Assembly (NCBI GenBank): GCA_033961575.1
Contig: CM066732.1
Coordinates: 94,169,187-94,233,186 of the forward strand
DNA from: Aselliscus stoliczkanus
Lineage: Eukaryota > Chordata > Mammalia > Chiroptera > Hipposideridae
Direction: 5' to 3'
DNA: 64,000 nt
Shown: in pieces, positions 1 to 11,394 of the stretch
Position numbering within the stretch: position 1 is the first letter of the stretch
Layout: each line of letters starts with the position of its first letter
Made by a program: the position numbers and the translations under genes
The notes under the pieces: generated by a model
The model's database searches: none
What the model saw: only the letters and a program-made list of their open reading frames with translations
What the model was told of the DNA's origin: nothing

Positions 1-189
1 GAAGGGGTAAACAGAAGGAGTAGGGAACAGAGAGGATAAAGGACACTGAGAGTCATAAACACACACAGAAAATTTACTTCCTTCACAATTTTGCTAGGGT
101 CTAGGCCCGTCAATAAAACTCTGGTAATCATTAGTATTGTTCAATGATATTTCCAGTTTTCTTTCTTCCTGGAACATGGTAGGATTATA
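1..189. other. Unassigned non-coding flank
   Basis: Ordinary AT-rich sequence up to the TA target site of the first MITE. I see no exon, RNA gene or repeat that I can name. Confidence 0.5.
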
Positions 190-269
190 TTGGGCTGTTG
201 CAAAAGTCATGACGTATTTTTTCTGTTTTTTTGTTGCAAAAATGCATCATTACTTTTCTGACAACCCAA
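190..269. mobile_element. 80-bp mariner-type MITE, copy 1
   Basis: A short palindromic element bounded by TA dinucleotides at 188-189 and 270-271. The left end is TTGGGCTGTTGCAAAAGTCA and the right end is its imperfect inverse (ending TCTGACAACCCAA). Length, TA duplication and terminal inverted repeats match non-autonomous mariner derivatives such as the human MADE1 family (known architecture). There is no coding capacity, so mobilisation would have needed a transposase in trans. The arms carry several mismatches, so this is the most decayed of the three copies in the window (others at 5812 and 25360). Confidence 0.85.
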
Positions 270-271
270 TA

Positions 272-1534
272 GTTTCCAAATCCTTGAAGTTGGATGTGGC
301 TAAGTGACTTGGTTTGGCCAATGAAACCTATTGGCACCAAGACAGGCAGAGGCACAAAATAAATAGAAGTGACATGTGTCACACCCAGGTGGACACCTTG
401 AAGAGCCCATGTGTGACTTCCAATGATGCTGACCGCTGCCACCATGACCGATCATATTCCATATTGTAAAGTCCCCATTAGCCAGTGCTCCTGAGTGTTA
501 GCATGTAGAGAAGGTCCCCAGCTTACCTGTGATGGTCAAAGCATGAGTGAGAAAGAAGCCTGTGTTATTAATGATCAGAGATTTGGGGGCTTGTTATATT
601 GCAGCTAACGTAGTCTCTCCTGACTGATATAAAAACTTCACCATTTTCTGGACACTGTCACTGGTGGAATGGAGCCATAGGAAAACAGAAGAGCGATTAG
701 ATTTCATCCATAGGAACGAGCTTTTCTCAAGCTTCCCCTAGGGACATTGCATTAAATGAAAATGAGTACTCTTCAGTAAACCTGAAAGTATAATGCAAAC
801 AAGGATACACAAGTGCTTTGCAAATTGTAAATCACTTTGCAAATACTGGTTGTAACAATATTTATCTGTCACCCACAATTGCTGCCATGATGACATGTTT
901 TTCTACTTTGTAAATCCATAATATTTACTCAGTTTCCACCAATGAAATGCATTTACTTACACTGTATATGGACAATTCAGAGATTAGAGGCAACTTTCCT
1001 AATTTATGTTAAAACAAAGATTACCTGAGCAAGACTAAGGCCACTTGATAGAATATATACAATTTAAATAACTGCTTCTCTGTTATCCTTTTTATTACTC
1101 ATAACCTCCAGAAATATTACAGGAAAAATAAGCTCTATTCGCCCCATGCTATGAACACAGAAAGTGGAAAACAGCATGCAATTAGTGGCTGGGTTGCAAA
1201 TGGACAGGGATGCCCCTGACAAGTCTCACTACCTCCTCTCTCTGCTCCTCTTGGCACCAGGATGCACAGGGGCACATAACCTCTTTAATTGCTTTGTTCA
1301 TGCCAACCCTCTTATAAGAAATAACTTGATGCTTTGCAAAATATTGTTATATTTGGATATGACATGATTAAAACCTCCTAATCCCCATGCCTACTACATT
1401 AAAAAATTAAGAGCATATTTTCAAAATGGAAACGAAAGTATATAAAAGCATACTAATAAATATTTAATTTTTAAGTCCCTAAAATTAGAGAAAAGATAAG
1501 TGATGACAATATAAACTCTTCTTTTTCCACTTAG
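272..1534. other. Unassigned non-coding DNA
   Basis: About 1.3 kb without a recognisable repeat or gene. A 67-codon plus-strand frame at 1164-1367 has no family resemblance and is treated as chance. Confidence 0.45.
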
Positions 1535-1674
1535 AAGGGTGAGGCTTGCTCTGCACCCTCCGGAAGAAAGAACAGCCATATTAACATTTGTAGCTCTCGC
1601 CTACAGTTTCTGGCAAAAAGTGTCCAGACTTAGTCTCTGGAGGCAGAAGTTGGAACTTGGTCTTTTAGCTTCTG
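1535..1674 (+). other. Candidate 140-nt exon (splice-site based)
   Basis: A pyrimidine tract (1517-1530) leads into TTAG at 1531-1534. The far end is TCTG followed by GTGAGT at 1675-1680, a near-perfect 5' splice site. One frame is open through the whole 140 nt (it includes HPPEERTAILTF) and another is stopped. I do not recognise the peptide. No partner exon was found nearby, so it could belong to a long-intron gene or a lncRNA, or be a decoy. Splice-like pairs arise by chance in 64 kb, hence the low score. Confidence 0.2.
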
Positions 1675-3759
1675 GTGAGTTCTACTGCTACCAAACAAGG
1701 AATAAGCAAGATTCTTCTCTTTTGTGGAGTGCCCTTGAGAATAGTCTTTCTGTTCAGACAGTTCAGTAAGTCTCCTCTATAAGGAGTTTTCAGAGCGTCA
1801 GGCACTGTGCAAGCTGTTTCTCATCCACGAACCCCTTTCCTAGAGGGCACAGACCACAGATGCTATGCAAGGTACAGTCCACCACACGCTGCTCAGAGTC
1901 TAGCACTGGAAAGCTTTAAATGGTGCCTCTCCTGAATTTCAGGCGATTACCACTGTCTTACAGCCACTAATCCTTTCGGAGGAATGTTCCCTCCTGGATT
2001 TCTGACCATTCGTTTCTTGATAATGTCAGCTTCTACAGACATCGCCCACCCTCTTCCTTTCGTGACCCAAGTCACCCTTTCCTTGATTTACTTTTCTCTG
2101 GTTCTTTTTTGAGATAGTTTTAGTTCACACTGCTTCATTCCAGTATGTTGACATTCACACAACAAGTAAACATACATGTGGACCAAGTGACGGCATTTTT
2201 ATGAGTAACTCCAGTCTAAAAGTTCTACCTTGAATAGGTATAATTAGGGAAAAAATTATTCAGACTTCCATATTTTTTTTCCTGAGATGGACTTACGATT
2301 CTTGGAAATATTTTATTTACTTACATGCTCCTTCATTCCCAAAATGATTCAGGGAAGCATCTCTCACAATAAAATGCATGCATTTTGGGAGTCTAGGGTA
2401 GCACATGATGCTGGTGTTTGTGAAAATAAGTGGCAGTCCTTACATTAGTAAGGCACCCTTCCATTCTTATATTTAGCAAAGAATTAATATTTAACTTCAA
2501 AGTGTTCCTGAAACCTTATGCAAGTAAGTAATCTTGTCCTAGAAAAACGATCTGTATCTCAGTGTATATTGGATTTTGAGAATTCTTCTATGTAAACAAA
2601 CTCTCTCTAAATGAGATAAGGAAAAGAAGCTTCCAGGGAGGAAGAGACAGGGTACCTGCCACAGAATGTGTACTTTTCTAGGGTTGTCTGCGGTTCTGGG
2701 TCATCAAGATTGCCTGAATTTTGGTTGTTATCCCTGCTGTGACAGCTTGGAAAGGCTTCTTGAGATATCCACTGTTACATATTGGGTGAAATAACGTCCC
2801 ATGGCTGGACTATTCAAGTACAGTGAGGCCAGGAACTCAGATGTGTGGCCTTCCACTGTTTAATAAATGGAAAGCAATGAACAGTGTTTGAGGGTAAAGA
2901 TTACTGGGATAAGTTTTACTTGCTCTTTTGGGAGACATAAGCCAAAGTGTTCAATAAAACCACAGCTAATCTTCTCTCAGGTTTAGAACATGGATACCTC
3001 ATTTCCATAACTCACTCAGTCATCCCATAGATTGGACATAGTATTTGATTTTGCAAGGTCATTTTGACACCATGGATTTCCCCTAAACTCTTAAGTAGAG
3101 ACAATGTCAGTCGGCAAAGTGATTAGCCCACTCCTTCAAGTGCAGAACTAGAGAAAGACCCTTGTCAGCACTGGGGGAGATTTGTGAGTTGTTATTGTGG
3201 CCTCTTTTCTCTTCCCAACATGTGATTACTGCCTGGAGGTGAAGTCAGTCCTTCTCAGGGTGGGGTAAGAGGGATGTCTAAGGACTTAGTTCCTTACAAT
3301 TTTGTCTTTCATTTATTTCTAAAGCTCTGCAGCCAGCTCAGAGGACTCATGGGATCTGAGACTGAAGCACAAGATCTTGACATGCTACAAATAAAGTCAA
3401 AGGCAGTGAGTAATCTCAGCTCAGCACAGCTGAGAGAGCAAGGATCAGGTCTGGAAGTCGTTAGATGAAAAAGTCAGACCAAAAATTAAGACGAAAATAT
3501 TGGCAGCTGCTATAACACCAAAAGCCAGGCAATTCATTCCTTTGGTTCCCTGTCCTTCCAGACCATTAGCTGTCACTCTGCATTCAAAATTGCAGAAGGA
3601 TTCTCTTCCTTGCAGAGACCACACACAAGCTTAGATGCTTGCTAGAAGTACATAGTATTGTCACTCACCCTGACCCACTTTCTCTTTGGGGCATCAGTTG
3701 ATTCCTTACGAGTCCTAGTGATGTCCTGGTCTAAACTAAGTGGGTCATGATCCAAGGAA
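1675..3759. other. Unassigned non-coding DNA
   Basis: About 2 kb of unique-looking sequence. I see no reading frame worth calling and no repeat I can name. Confidence 0.45.
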
Positions 3760-4330
3760 TCAGACCCACTGGTGCCCCTCAAGAATCTCAGTTAGGGCTG
3801 GATACTTACAACATATAAATATCAAACAACAGAGCCATTTATCAGCTCTGTGCCACATAAATAACCATGCAGAGAGAGGATAATTCAGTGAGAAAAGACA
3901 AGGGAGGATGGGTGAGTTGTCTCTAAAAAAGTCAGTGAAGGTTGAGCAAGGATAAAGGGAGGTTTCCCTATTAGGACATAGAGGGGGGAAAGGGAAATTC
4001 CCTAAATACGAAAAAAAAATTGGGATAAGGCCAGTCAAGTAAAGAGACAGCCCTAAAACGACTGGCCAATGTGAGCTGACCCTGGAGCCGAGACTAAAAG
4101 AAAATGCCAAAGTCTCCTTCCCAGAGGTCAGCTGGTGCCTGAGGCCTGGAGTTGGGGTTATTAGGCCATAGCCAGAGCCTCCCTGGCTCTGCTTCTCTCC
4201 CCAAAGGTCTCTTGCCTAATAGCTAATAGGCCTATAGCTGCTAAAGCCAACTGAACAAAATAAACTATGTAATCTTTCTCTCGGGGAATATTATGCTCAG
4301 GGGAGGTCTGTACAGAGACTCCAGTAGGGG
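3760..4330 (+). other. LTR-like relic (tentative)
   Basis: In plus orientation there is a purine-rich block, a CCAAT motif near 4065, an A-rich TATA-like stretch near 4095, a CT-rich stretch near 4190-4205 and an AATAAA at 4258-4263 followed by a T/C-rich segment. That order recalls U3-R-U5 of an endogenous retroviral LTR. I found no clear TG...CA ends, target duplication or internal retroviral frame. A minus-strand 116-codon frame across 3760-4110 resembles nothing I know. Alternative: unique DNA with coincidental motifs. Confidence 0.22.
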
Positions 4331-5809
4331 CACCCTCAATTTAGACATTGAATTAATAGTCACTCTCTCAATTTTATACGCTATCTCCTAGGTAGAACTC
4401 ACCTGATTTTAAGTGAAAAAAAAGGAGAGGTGGTTTGAAAAACACTCAAAGACATGCTGTAGTTATTTAAGAGCAATAGGTATCAGCCTAAGCATTTCTT
4501 TTTTAAATGAAGATTTTATAGTGTAGCTGAAATAGGATTCCATTCCAAGACATCGAAAGATACTTACCATAGTTGGCACAATAGAATTGTTCCTTCTCAG
4601 TGAAACTATTTTATTCCTCTCTCAATGTTTATAAAAGTAGGATCTTTAAAAGGCTAACCTATAAAATACTGCCCCAGAGCTGAACATCAAAAATACGTCA
4701 TCAAAATACAAATGAAAACACATTTCCCTGGCTTGCTGTATCACAGTGAATAAGGATATAACCAGCTGCTGCTCATGGCATCTGGCACTGGAATATGCCC
4801 CAATTAATGCATGGTATTAGTGGGGTACTGGCTAGGACTACTAGCTCACACGGGCTGACTGCATCTCTTCTCAATTCTGCATTCACTGATCTTACTTGGC
4901 AGCTTGAAATTGGCCATGATCAGAGTATTTACACAAAGGAAATTGGCAAATTCACAAATCTCAAGTTTTCTACCCTTCATCCCTACCCTCAGCCTGTTGT
5001 TAAATTATTTACCAGCATACCATGACACAGACTTCTACTTCAATCATAGCTGATTCCAATTTTAAAAGAATCAATCACATTTATCTGTTGTATGTTATTA
5101 TATCAGTTCAGAGGTTTATCACGAAGACAGTTATTGGCAACAATATGTCAATTCAGAGATGGACATGGAGACAAGCAGGATTCTCTGATGGATGACCCCA
5201 GGGGTATCTCTCAGTGTATTGACAACAGCTAGCCGGTACCCTTGGTTTCCCAGCCATCAAGAGAAAGGCTAGACCAAAATTCAACCTCTCACTGATCTGA
5301 GAACCCCAAGTTCTCTAGGTGGTGTGAAGCTGGCATTTTTCAGAACTCTCTTTCAAATAGCTGGCACCTAAGCTAAAGCTGCCAGAAGACTGAGCCCAAA
5401 CTTCATTCAAGGCTGCTCTCAGGATTACCATATAAAAGAGAGAGCAATGGCAGGACAAGGCCCCTTTTCTGAAGCCCAGATCCTCTGTGTGTCCAGCTGT
5501 GCTCCAGCCCAAGCGTCTCTTCTCTGGAAAAAGCCGTGAGAACAGGGAGCCATGTATACACTGGTCCTTCAGCCAGTCCATGTCAAACAATGGTGTTCAC
5601 CCAATCTTTGCATAGCATTCGGGAGACAGAGACACACTCATCCTGTAACACCACCATTCATCCACAGAGTCTGCACAATTATTGTGCATGGAATCTAACT
5701 TTCTATTTAGAAAGAAACCTACTTGCAAAGAAACCACGTATAGACACAGTTTTCTTTGAAGCTCTGTTTGCCACCCCATGACTTCCCAACCTAGCAGTGT
5801 CTACAAAAC
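4331..5809. other. Unassigned non-coding DNA
   Basis: The part around 4770-5010 has the feel of an old interspersed repeat, but I could not assign a family. The rest shows no structure. The overlapping small frames at 5315-5781 on both strands are unsupported. Confidence 0.4.
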
Positions 5810-5811
5810 TA

Positions 5812-5891
5812 TTGGGTTGTTGGAAAAGTCATGACACATTTTTGCAATGAAAAACATAGAAAAACACGTCATGACTTTTCCAACAACCCAA
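5812..5891. mobile_element. 80-bp mariner-type MITE, copy 2
   Basis: Flanked by TA at 5810-5811 and 5892-5893. The left arm TTGGGTTGTTGGAAAAGTCA and the right arm are almost perfect inverse complements for about 24 bases, ending TTTTCCAACAACCCAA. The loop contains TTTTTGCAATGAAAAAC. Same length and ends as the copies at 190 and 25360. It is non-coding and would fold into a long hairpin if transcribed through. Confidence 0.9.
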
Positions 5892-5893
5892 TA

Positions 5894-7289
5894 TTAACCG
5901 AAGTGTTCTTCTAATGAATGCGTACGTGAACATTCTTATAAAAGTTTTCAGTAAGCAAAAGGAAACAAATTTAGTATAGAATACTTTGGGGTTTTTTCTT
6001 TTAAAAAGGAAATGGATTCTTGTATTTGCCTGCAACACATTTTTAAAATGGCAGAGGACAAACAACATTTTCTGTTAATGAAAAATGAGCACAATGACGA
6101 ATCATTTTTTAAGTGAAGATGAAGTAATCTAGGCGTTTGGTGCTAGCAACACATCCTTCATATTTCTGTATACAATACAACCCCCTACCCACAACACACT
6201 CCACAAATTCACATGAAATTAGAAGATTTTTAAAAACAAGATGCAGATCTAAATTATCATGTCAGTTCTTGTGTATGTAAAAGCCTACATTTCAAAATAG
6301 GGGGATAAAGAGAAAAATGCTCAAACAAAACTTATAAGCCACTGGAGTTTAGTTATGAAATTGGATTGAGAGTAAAAGAAGGATGAGGCTGTGGTCAAAC
6401 GCTTGATGCAAAGCCCTGATTGCTTGTAACCAGATGTGAATTATAACATCTCTATGGAGGTGTGTGGGCAGATGCCCAAGGTATTTTCATATGTACATTT
6501 AGAGGGTGAGAATTCCAATGGTTTATTAATTCCAAGTCTTTGGGGCTAAACTAGGATTTTTATCTAACATGAAACTCTTGTAGGCTTTCTAAACAGTATA
6601 ACCTGATATTTTGTTGGGTTCAAAGAGCTCCTTCATTTCTCTATAGCACATGGCACCCTAGTTTTACCTTATTATGAAGCTACCTTTAGTGTACTCATGA
6701 GTGAAAAATATAACTCCAAAACAACCGAAAAGCTAGCTTGCTGTGATCAGTGTTTTAACATGAGCCATCTCTTACCCCATTGATTTTATGTCATGGTAAC
6801 TGTCACTTTTCTTTATTCACCAGTATTCAATTGGATTGAATTCATTTTATTATTTATGGGAAAGAAAATGCAACCTGGAATATTAACTTGAACACTTAAT
6901 ACTAAGTAAAAACATGTGACAGGCAAGAAAATCTTCCAAAGAACCCCGAAACAAAACCACAAAATTCTAGCACTTCATATGTGGTTCTTGAGTGTTCTCT
7001 GATTTAAGACATATTATCAAGATACTACTGGTGAAGGTAAGGCACATGGGAGTTGATATTTTAAGGTAGAAAGCATGAGGATCTGTGAGCAAGGGTGGAA
7101 TTGATTTTAATGCTACAAGTTCTGAAACCACAAAATTTCTGACATGAAAATAAGCTACCATCTCTTTTCTTCTCCATTTTCTATTGCACCCATGATTTCC
7201 ATATTGATAGTCAGATGCTTCAGAAATGTTTAAGATATTGTTAAGGGATGTGTTGAAATGGCCCTTCTCGTGTCATGCTCCTAAAAGCA
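5894..7289. other. Unassigned non-coding DNA
   Basis: AT-rich, about 1.4 kb. No repeat family, exon or RNA gene recognised. Confidence 0.45.
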
Positions 7290-8038
7290 TAAGTTTGTAC
7301 AACTCTTCTGGGAGACGATTTGACAATATGAAACTAGAGCCTTAAAAATAATCAAATTCTTTGTCCCAGTATTGTTCTACTAGAAATTTATCAAGAAGAA
7401 ATAATTAGTTATGCTAGCAAACAAACAAAACACCTTAAATATATAAGAATAAGGGAATGATTAAATAGATAAAAGCATATAAAATAGTACAGTTATTAAA
7501 AATTTTTTTTCAAGAATACTTCAAGTATTGAGGATATAGTTACAATATTATGTCAATTGAAAAAGACAGAGACAAAATTGCATACACATTATATTCTCAA
7601 TGTATACACATGCACACAAATAGACAAAACACTGGAAGGAAATATGCCAAATTATGTAAAATGGCTATTTCAGGATGGAAGAGGGGGGAAAATGATGAAT
7701 TTCGTTCATTTTTACTTATACTTTTTTTACACTTTCTAGTGGTTTACACTGAGGCATGGGTTACCCATTTTTTCCAGATATGCATTTATAATTGCAAAAG
7801 TGATGTATATATGTTATGTAAACTTCAAGAATTATAAAAATGTATTAAGTAAAAGATGGATGTACTCTCATTTCCCAGATGTCCCTGCCTAATAGCAGGA
7901 AAAATTTAGAGTTTATCTTTCCAGACTTTTTAGGTCTATATGTGTATATACATATATGCATTTACGTAATTATCTCATAAAATAATAAAAATTTATTTTA
8001 CATTAAAAATATTTTGGATATATTTCCACGGTATTATA
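7290..8038 (+). mobile_element. Old L1M-type LINE 3' fragment
   Basis: The stretch around 7300-7850 follows the pattern of old mammalian L1 3' regions: a run about small numbers remaining undetected replaced here by 'GGGAATGATTAAATAGATAA', then a poly-T interruption, 'ACTGGAAGGAAATATGCCAA' and a T-rich segment. The AT-rich tail to about 8038 looks like more L1-derived 3' sequence. It is heavily mutated with no coding capacity. The family call is from memory, and an exact subfamily cannot be given. Confidence 0.45.
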
Positions 8039-8049
8039 AAGAAATACAT

Positions 8050-8139
8050 CATTTTTTTTTTTGAGGGCAGTGCCACTGCCCAACCAGAGCTGTTGGAGTC
8101 CCAAGCCAGCTCTTAACCACCGCACCACTCGGCCGCCCC
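8050..8139 (-). mobile_element. Short tRNA-derived SINE, B box deleted
   Basis: Minus-strand copy of the short SINE form: poly-T at 8051-8062, then GAGGGCAGTG, ending at the tRNA-like head (...CACTCGGCCGCCCC). An 11-bp target duplication AAGAAATACAT lies at 8039-8049 and 8140-8150, so the boundaries are firm. Compared with the other short copies, the internal segment holding the B-box sequence GGTTCGGATCC and the CATATGTGGG motif is missing, leaving a 90-bp copy. It is non-coding. Confidence 0.85.
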
Positions 8140-8150
8140 AAGAAATACAT

Positions 8151-8664
8151 ACTTTTTAATAGACTTTAATTTTTAAAAATTTTGGATTCACAGCAAATTT
8201 GAGCAGACAATGTAGTGTTCCCACGTACCATACTTCTGCTGCCCCACATACCCAGCTTCTCCTACCATTCCACATCAAAGTGATATATTTATTACAATGG
8301 AATGAATCTACATTGATACATCATCATCACCCAAAGTCTATAGTTTACATTAGGGCTCACTCTTGGTGGTGTATATTTTATGGGGTTGGGCAAATGTATA
8401 ATGATGTATCCACCATTATAATGTCATACAGAGTAGTTTCACTGCCTTAAAAATTCTTTGTACTCCATCTATGTATCCCTCCCTTCAACCCCAGCAACCA
8501 CTGATCCTTTTATTGTGTCCATTGTTTTGCCTTTTCCAAAAAGTCCTATAGTTGAAATAATACAGTATGTAGCCTTTTCAGATTGGCTTCTTTCACTAAG
8601 TAATATGCATTTAGGGTTCTTCCATGAATTTCATGGCTTAATAGAATATTCCATATATATTCTT
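8151..8664 (-). mobile_element. L1 LINE 3' portion, antisense
   Basis: Closely follows the antisense 3' region of old mammalian L1 elements. Recognisable landmarks include CACAGCAAATTTGAGCAGA, CACCCAAAGTCTATAGTTTA, ACAGAGTAGTTTCACTGCC and CTTTTCAGATTGGCTTCTTT. Near 8660 it passes abruptly into sequence from the endonuclease part of ORF2, so several kilobases of ORF2 are absent at this junction. Confidence 0.7.
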
Positions 8665-10066
8665 AAGAATGTATATTCTTCTGTAATTGGGTAGGGCATT
8701 CTGTATACGTCAGTCAGTTAGACACAATTGGTCGATAGTGTTGCTCAAGTCCTCAATTTCCTTATTGATCTTCTGTCTGTTGTTCTATCCATTATTAAAA
8801 GTGAAGTATTGAATTGTCCTATTATTATTGTGGTGCTGACTATTTATCCCTTCAGTTCTGTTAAAGTTTGCTTTACATATTAGGAGCTCTGAGATTCAGT
8901 GCATAAATGATTGCAATCATTGTAACTTAGTGAACTGACCCTATTAACGTTACACACGTTACTTTGTCTCTTGCAATAGTTTTTAACACTATTTTGTCTG
9001 ATATTAGTATCCCTACTCCTGCTCTCTTTGGGTTACCATGTGCAAGGAATATCTTTTTCAATCCTTTACTTTAGCCTATATGTGCCCATAGACATAAAGT
9101 GAGCTTTTTTGTAGACAGCATGTAGTTGGGTCCTGTTTTCTGATCCATTCAGTCAATCTATGTCTTCAAAGAGTTTCATCCACTTACATTTAAAGTATCT
9201 ACTGATAGAGAAGGACTTAGTATTGTCATTTTGTTTATTATTTTCTGTTATTCTTATAGCTTTTTTGTTCCTCCTTTCCTCTCTTACTGTCTTCCCTTAT
9301 ATTTTGTTGATTTTTATAGTGATATGCTTTTATTTCCTTCTCATTTCCTATTATGTATATTCTATGTATATTTTCTTTGGGTTTACCATTGCAATTACAT
9401 AAACCATCTAAAAGTTACAGCATTTTATTTTAAATTGATAGCTTAAATTCAAACTCAATTCCTTTGCAACTCCGACCCCTCCACTTTGTTACTGATGTAA
9501 ACAAATCACATCTTTGTGTATTGTATGTCCATTAACATAGATCTGTAGGCTTTTTATAATGCTTTTTTTAATTTAAATTCCATGCACCAAAGATACAATA
9601 GTACAGATTCCTATGTTTATACTTATAATTCTCTTTACTGGAGAAAGTTATGTTTTCACACAACCTTGTGCTGCTATCTACCATCCTTTCATTTTGTCTT
9701 AAAGGGCCTTTAGAACTCCTCCAATAATAATGAACTCCCTCAGCTTTTGTTTATCTGGGAAAGCCTTAATTTCTCCTTCATTTTGAAGGACAATTTTGCC
9801 AGATACAGTATTCTTCATTAACAGGGGTTTTTGTTTATTTGTTTGTTTGTTTTTTAATTTTCAGTACTTTGAATATGTACTCCCTTATGGACCACAAAGT
9901 TTTTGCTGAAAAATTCACTGATAATCTTATAGGAGCTTTCTTATACGTGACAAGTTGCTTTTTTGTTGCTGTTTTCAAGATTCTCTCTTTGCCTTTAATT
10001 TTAGATTGTTTCATTATAATGCGTTTCAGTGTGATTTTAAATAGATATAAAGATAAAGACATATAG
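8665..10066 (-). pseudogene. L1 LINE 5' half relic: ORF2 endonuclease and ORF1 end
   Basis: Read on the minus strand, 10066 down to about 9700 encodes a decayed ORF1p C-terminal domain (a frame contains KAPIRLSVNFSAKT, like the conserved IRLSADFSAET core). Then come the inter-ORF region and start of ORF2, and about 9130 down to 8665 the decayed endonuclease (antisense landmarks TTTTGTCTGATATTAGTATC and TGTAGACAGCATGTAGTTGG). Several stops interrupt it. The ORF1-then-ORF2 order matches L1. It cannot make functional protein. Confidence 0.7.
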
Positions 10067-10379
10067 ATATATGATTACCTTCTTACTGTTTTGTAGGTAC
10101 CTACTCTTATCCATATATTATTTACTTTGCTATATTTATTTTGGGTTTTATTTTTCATCTGGTTTTCACTTTTTAAGGTGAAAAATTAGATCAGTGATTT
10201 TCAACATTTCTTCTGTTCTAATTTAAACCATTAAATTTATAACATATCCTCTGAGTATTAATATATTTGCATTCCATAAATTTTGACATGCTATATTTTG
10301 GTTATCACTCTGTTCAAAATGCATTCTAAATCTAACTTCCTTTGTTAGTTTTCTTGACCTATAGCTCATTTATAAGCAT
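10067..10379. other. AT-rich spacer between L1 pieces
   Basis: Very AT-rich sequence, probably L1-derived from its style and flanks, but without a landmark that I can align. Confidence 0.3.
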
Positions 10380-10683
10380 GTTCCTTACTTTCCAAATATT
10401 TGGAGAGATTTTATAGATAGATGTTTGTTATTGATTTATAATTTAATTCCATAATAGTCAGAAATACTCTGTATGACTTCAATGCTTTGAAATTTATTCA
10501 GATATGTTTTATGACTCAGTGGATGATCTATCTTGGTGAATTCTATGCGCACTAGAAAAGGATAGGTATTATGCAGTTTTTAAGTATAGTGTTCTAGAAA
10601 TGCCAAATAGGTCAACCAGTTTCCAGTCTACCTGTTCTATTAATTTCTGAAAGAGGTATGTTTAAAATCTCAGACCAGAATTT

Positions 10684-10736
<53 letters not shown>

Positions 10737-11394
10737 TATGCTCCATCAACATTTATTCTATGTATTTTATACCTGTTGTTAATTCATAAACACTTAAAAA
10801 TACTATAAATTTGATGAGCTGATCTTTTTATTACTAAAATAAGAGAATCCACTTTTTATGATAGTAACATAGCCACATAAATTTTCTTGTTAATTGCACA
10901 CTATATCTTTTCCATCCTTTCATTTTTAATTTTGCTTATTATTTAAAATGTGTGCTGTTTAAAAATTATATTGTGGTATGTTGGGTTTTTTTATTTAGTA
11001 TGATATTCTTTGTCTTTCTGTCAAATATTTATTACATTTTGTTTAAGGTGTCATTGATATAGTTGGGTTTAAATCTACCTCTTGCTGTTTGTTTTCTATT
11101 TGAATATTATTTTGACTTTTAGAAATACGTTTTATTTTATCTGTCTTCTCTTTTGGCTTTTTATATATAATTCTATTTATTACAATGGCTGTATGGGTTA
11201 CAAATGGATCTTTAACTTATCATATTTTAACTTCAAACAACATTTTACCATTTCATATATAATGTAAGAGCTTCATAAAATTACACTCCTATTTCCTTCT
11301 CCTATTTTTGTACTATTATCATTAATTTTATTTCTGCCTACATTAACCCATAATATATTGATCTTATGTTTGCTTTAAACAGTTAATTTTTTAA
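10380..11394 (-). pseudogene. Second antisense L1 relic (endonuclease region upward)
   Basis: A second, older L1 piece in the same orientation. 10440-10640 matches the antisense endonuclease region (GGATGATCTATCTTGGTGAA), 10860-10930 continues it, and 11030-11390 matches the region before it (GATATAGTTGGGTTTAAATC; GATCTTTAACTTATCATA). It covers the same ORF2 segment as the neighbouring relic at 8665-9130, so it must be a separate insertion. It is split by an AT microsatellite at 10688. No intact frame. Confidence 0.6.
10688..10734. repeat. (TA)n microsatellite
   Basis: An uninterrupted run of about 23 TA units inside the L1 relic. Likely length-polymorphic. Confidence 0.97.

Noticed and set aside
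3767..3790. TGGTGCCCCTC as a retroviral primer-binding site
   Set aside because: Only about nine bases fit. No LTR end directly precedes it and there is no downstream retroviral frame.
9160..9446. Hydrophobic plus-strand frames suggesting a membrane protein
   Set aside because: T-rich antisense of an L1 element translates into Phe/Leu/Ile-rich peptides. This is the wrong strand of a dead LINE.
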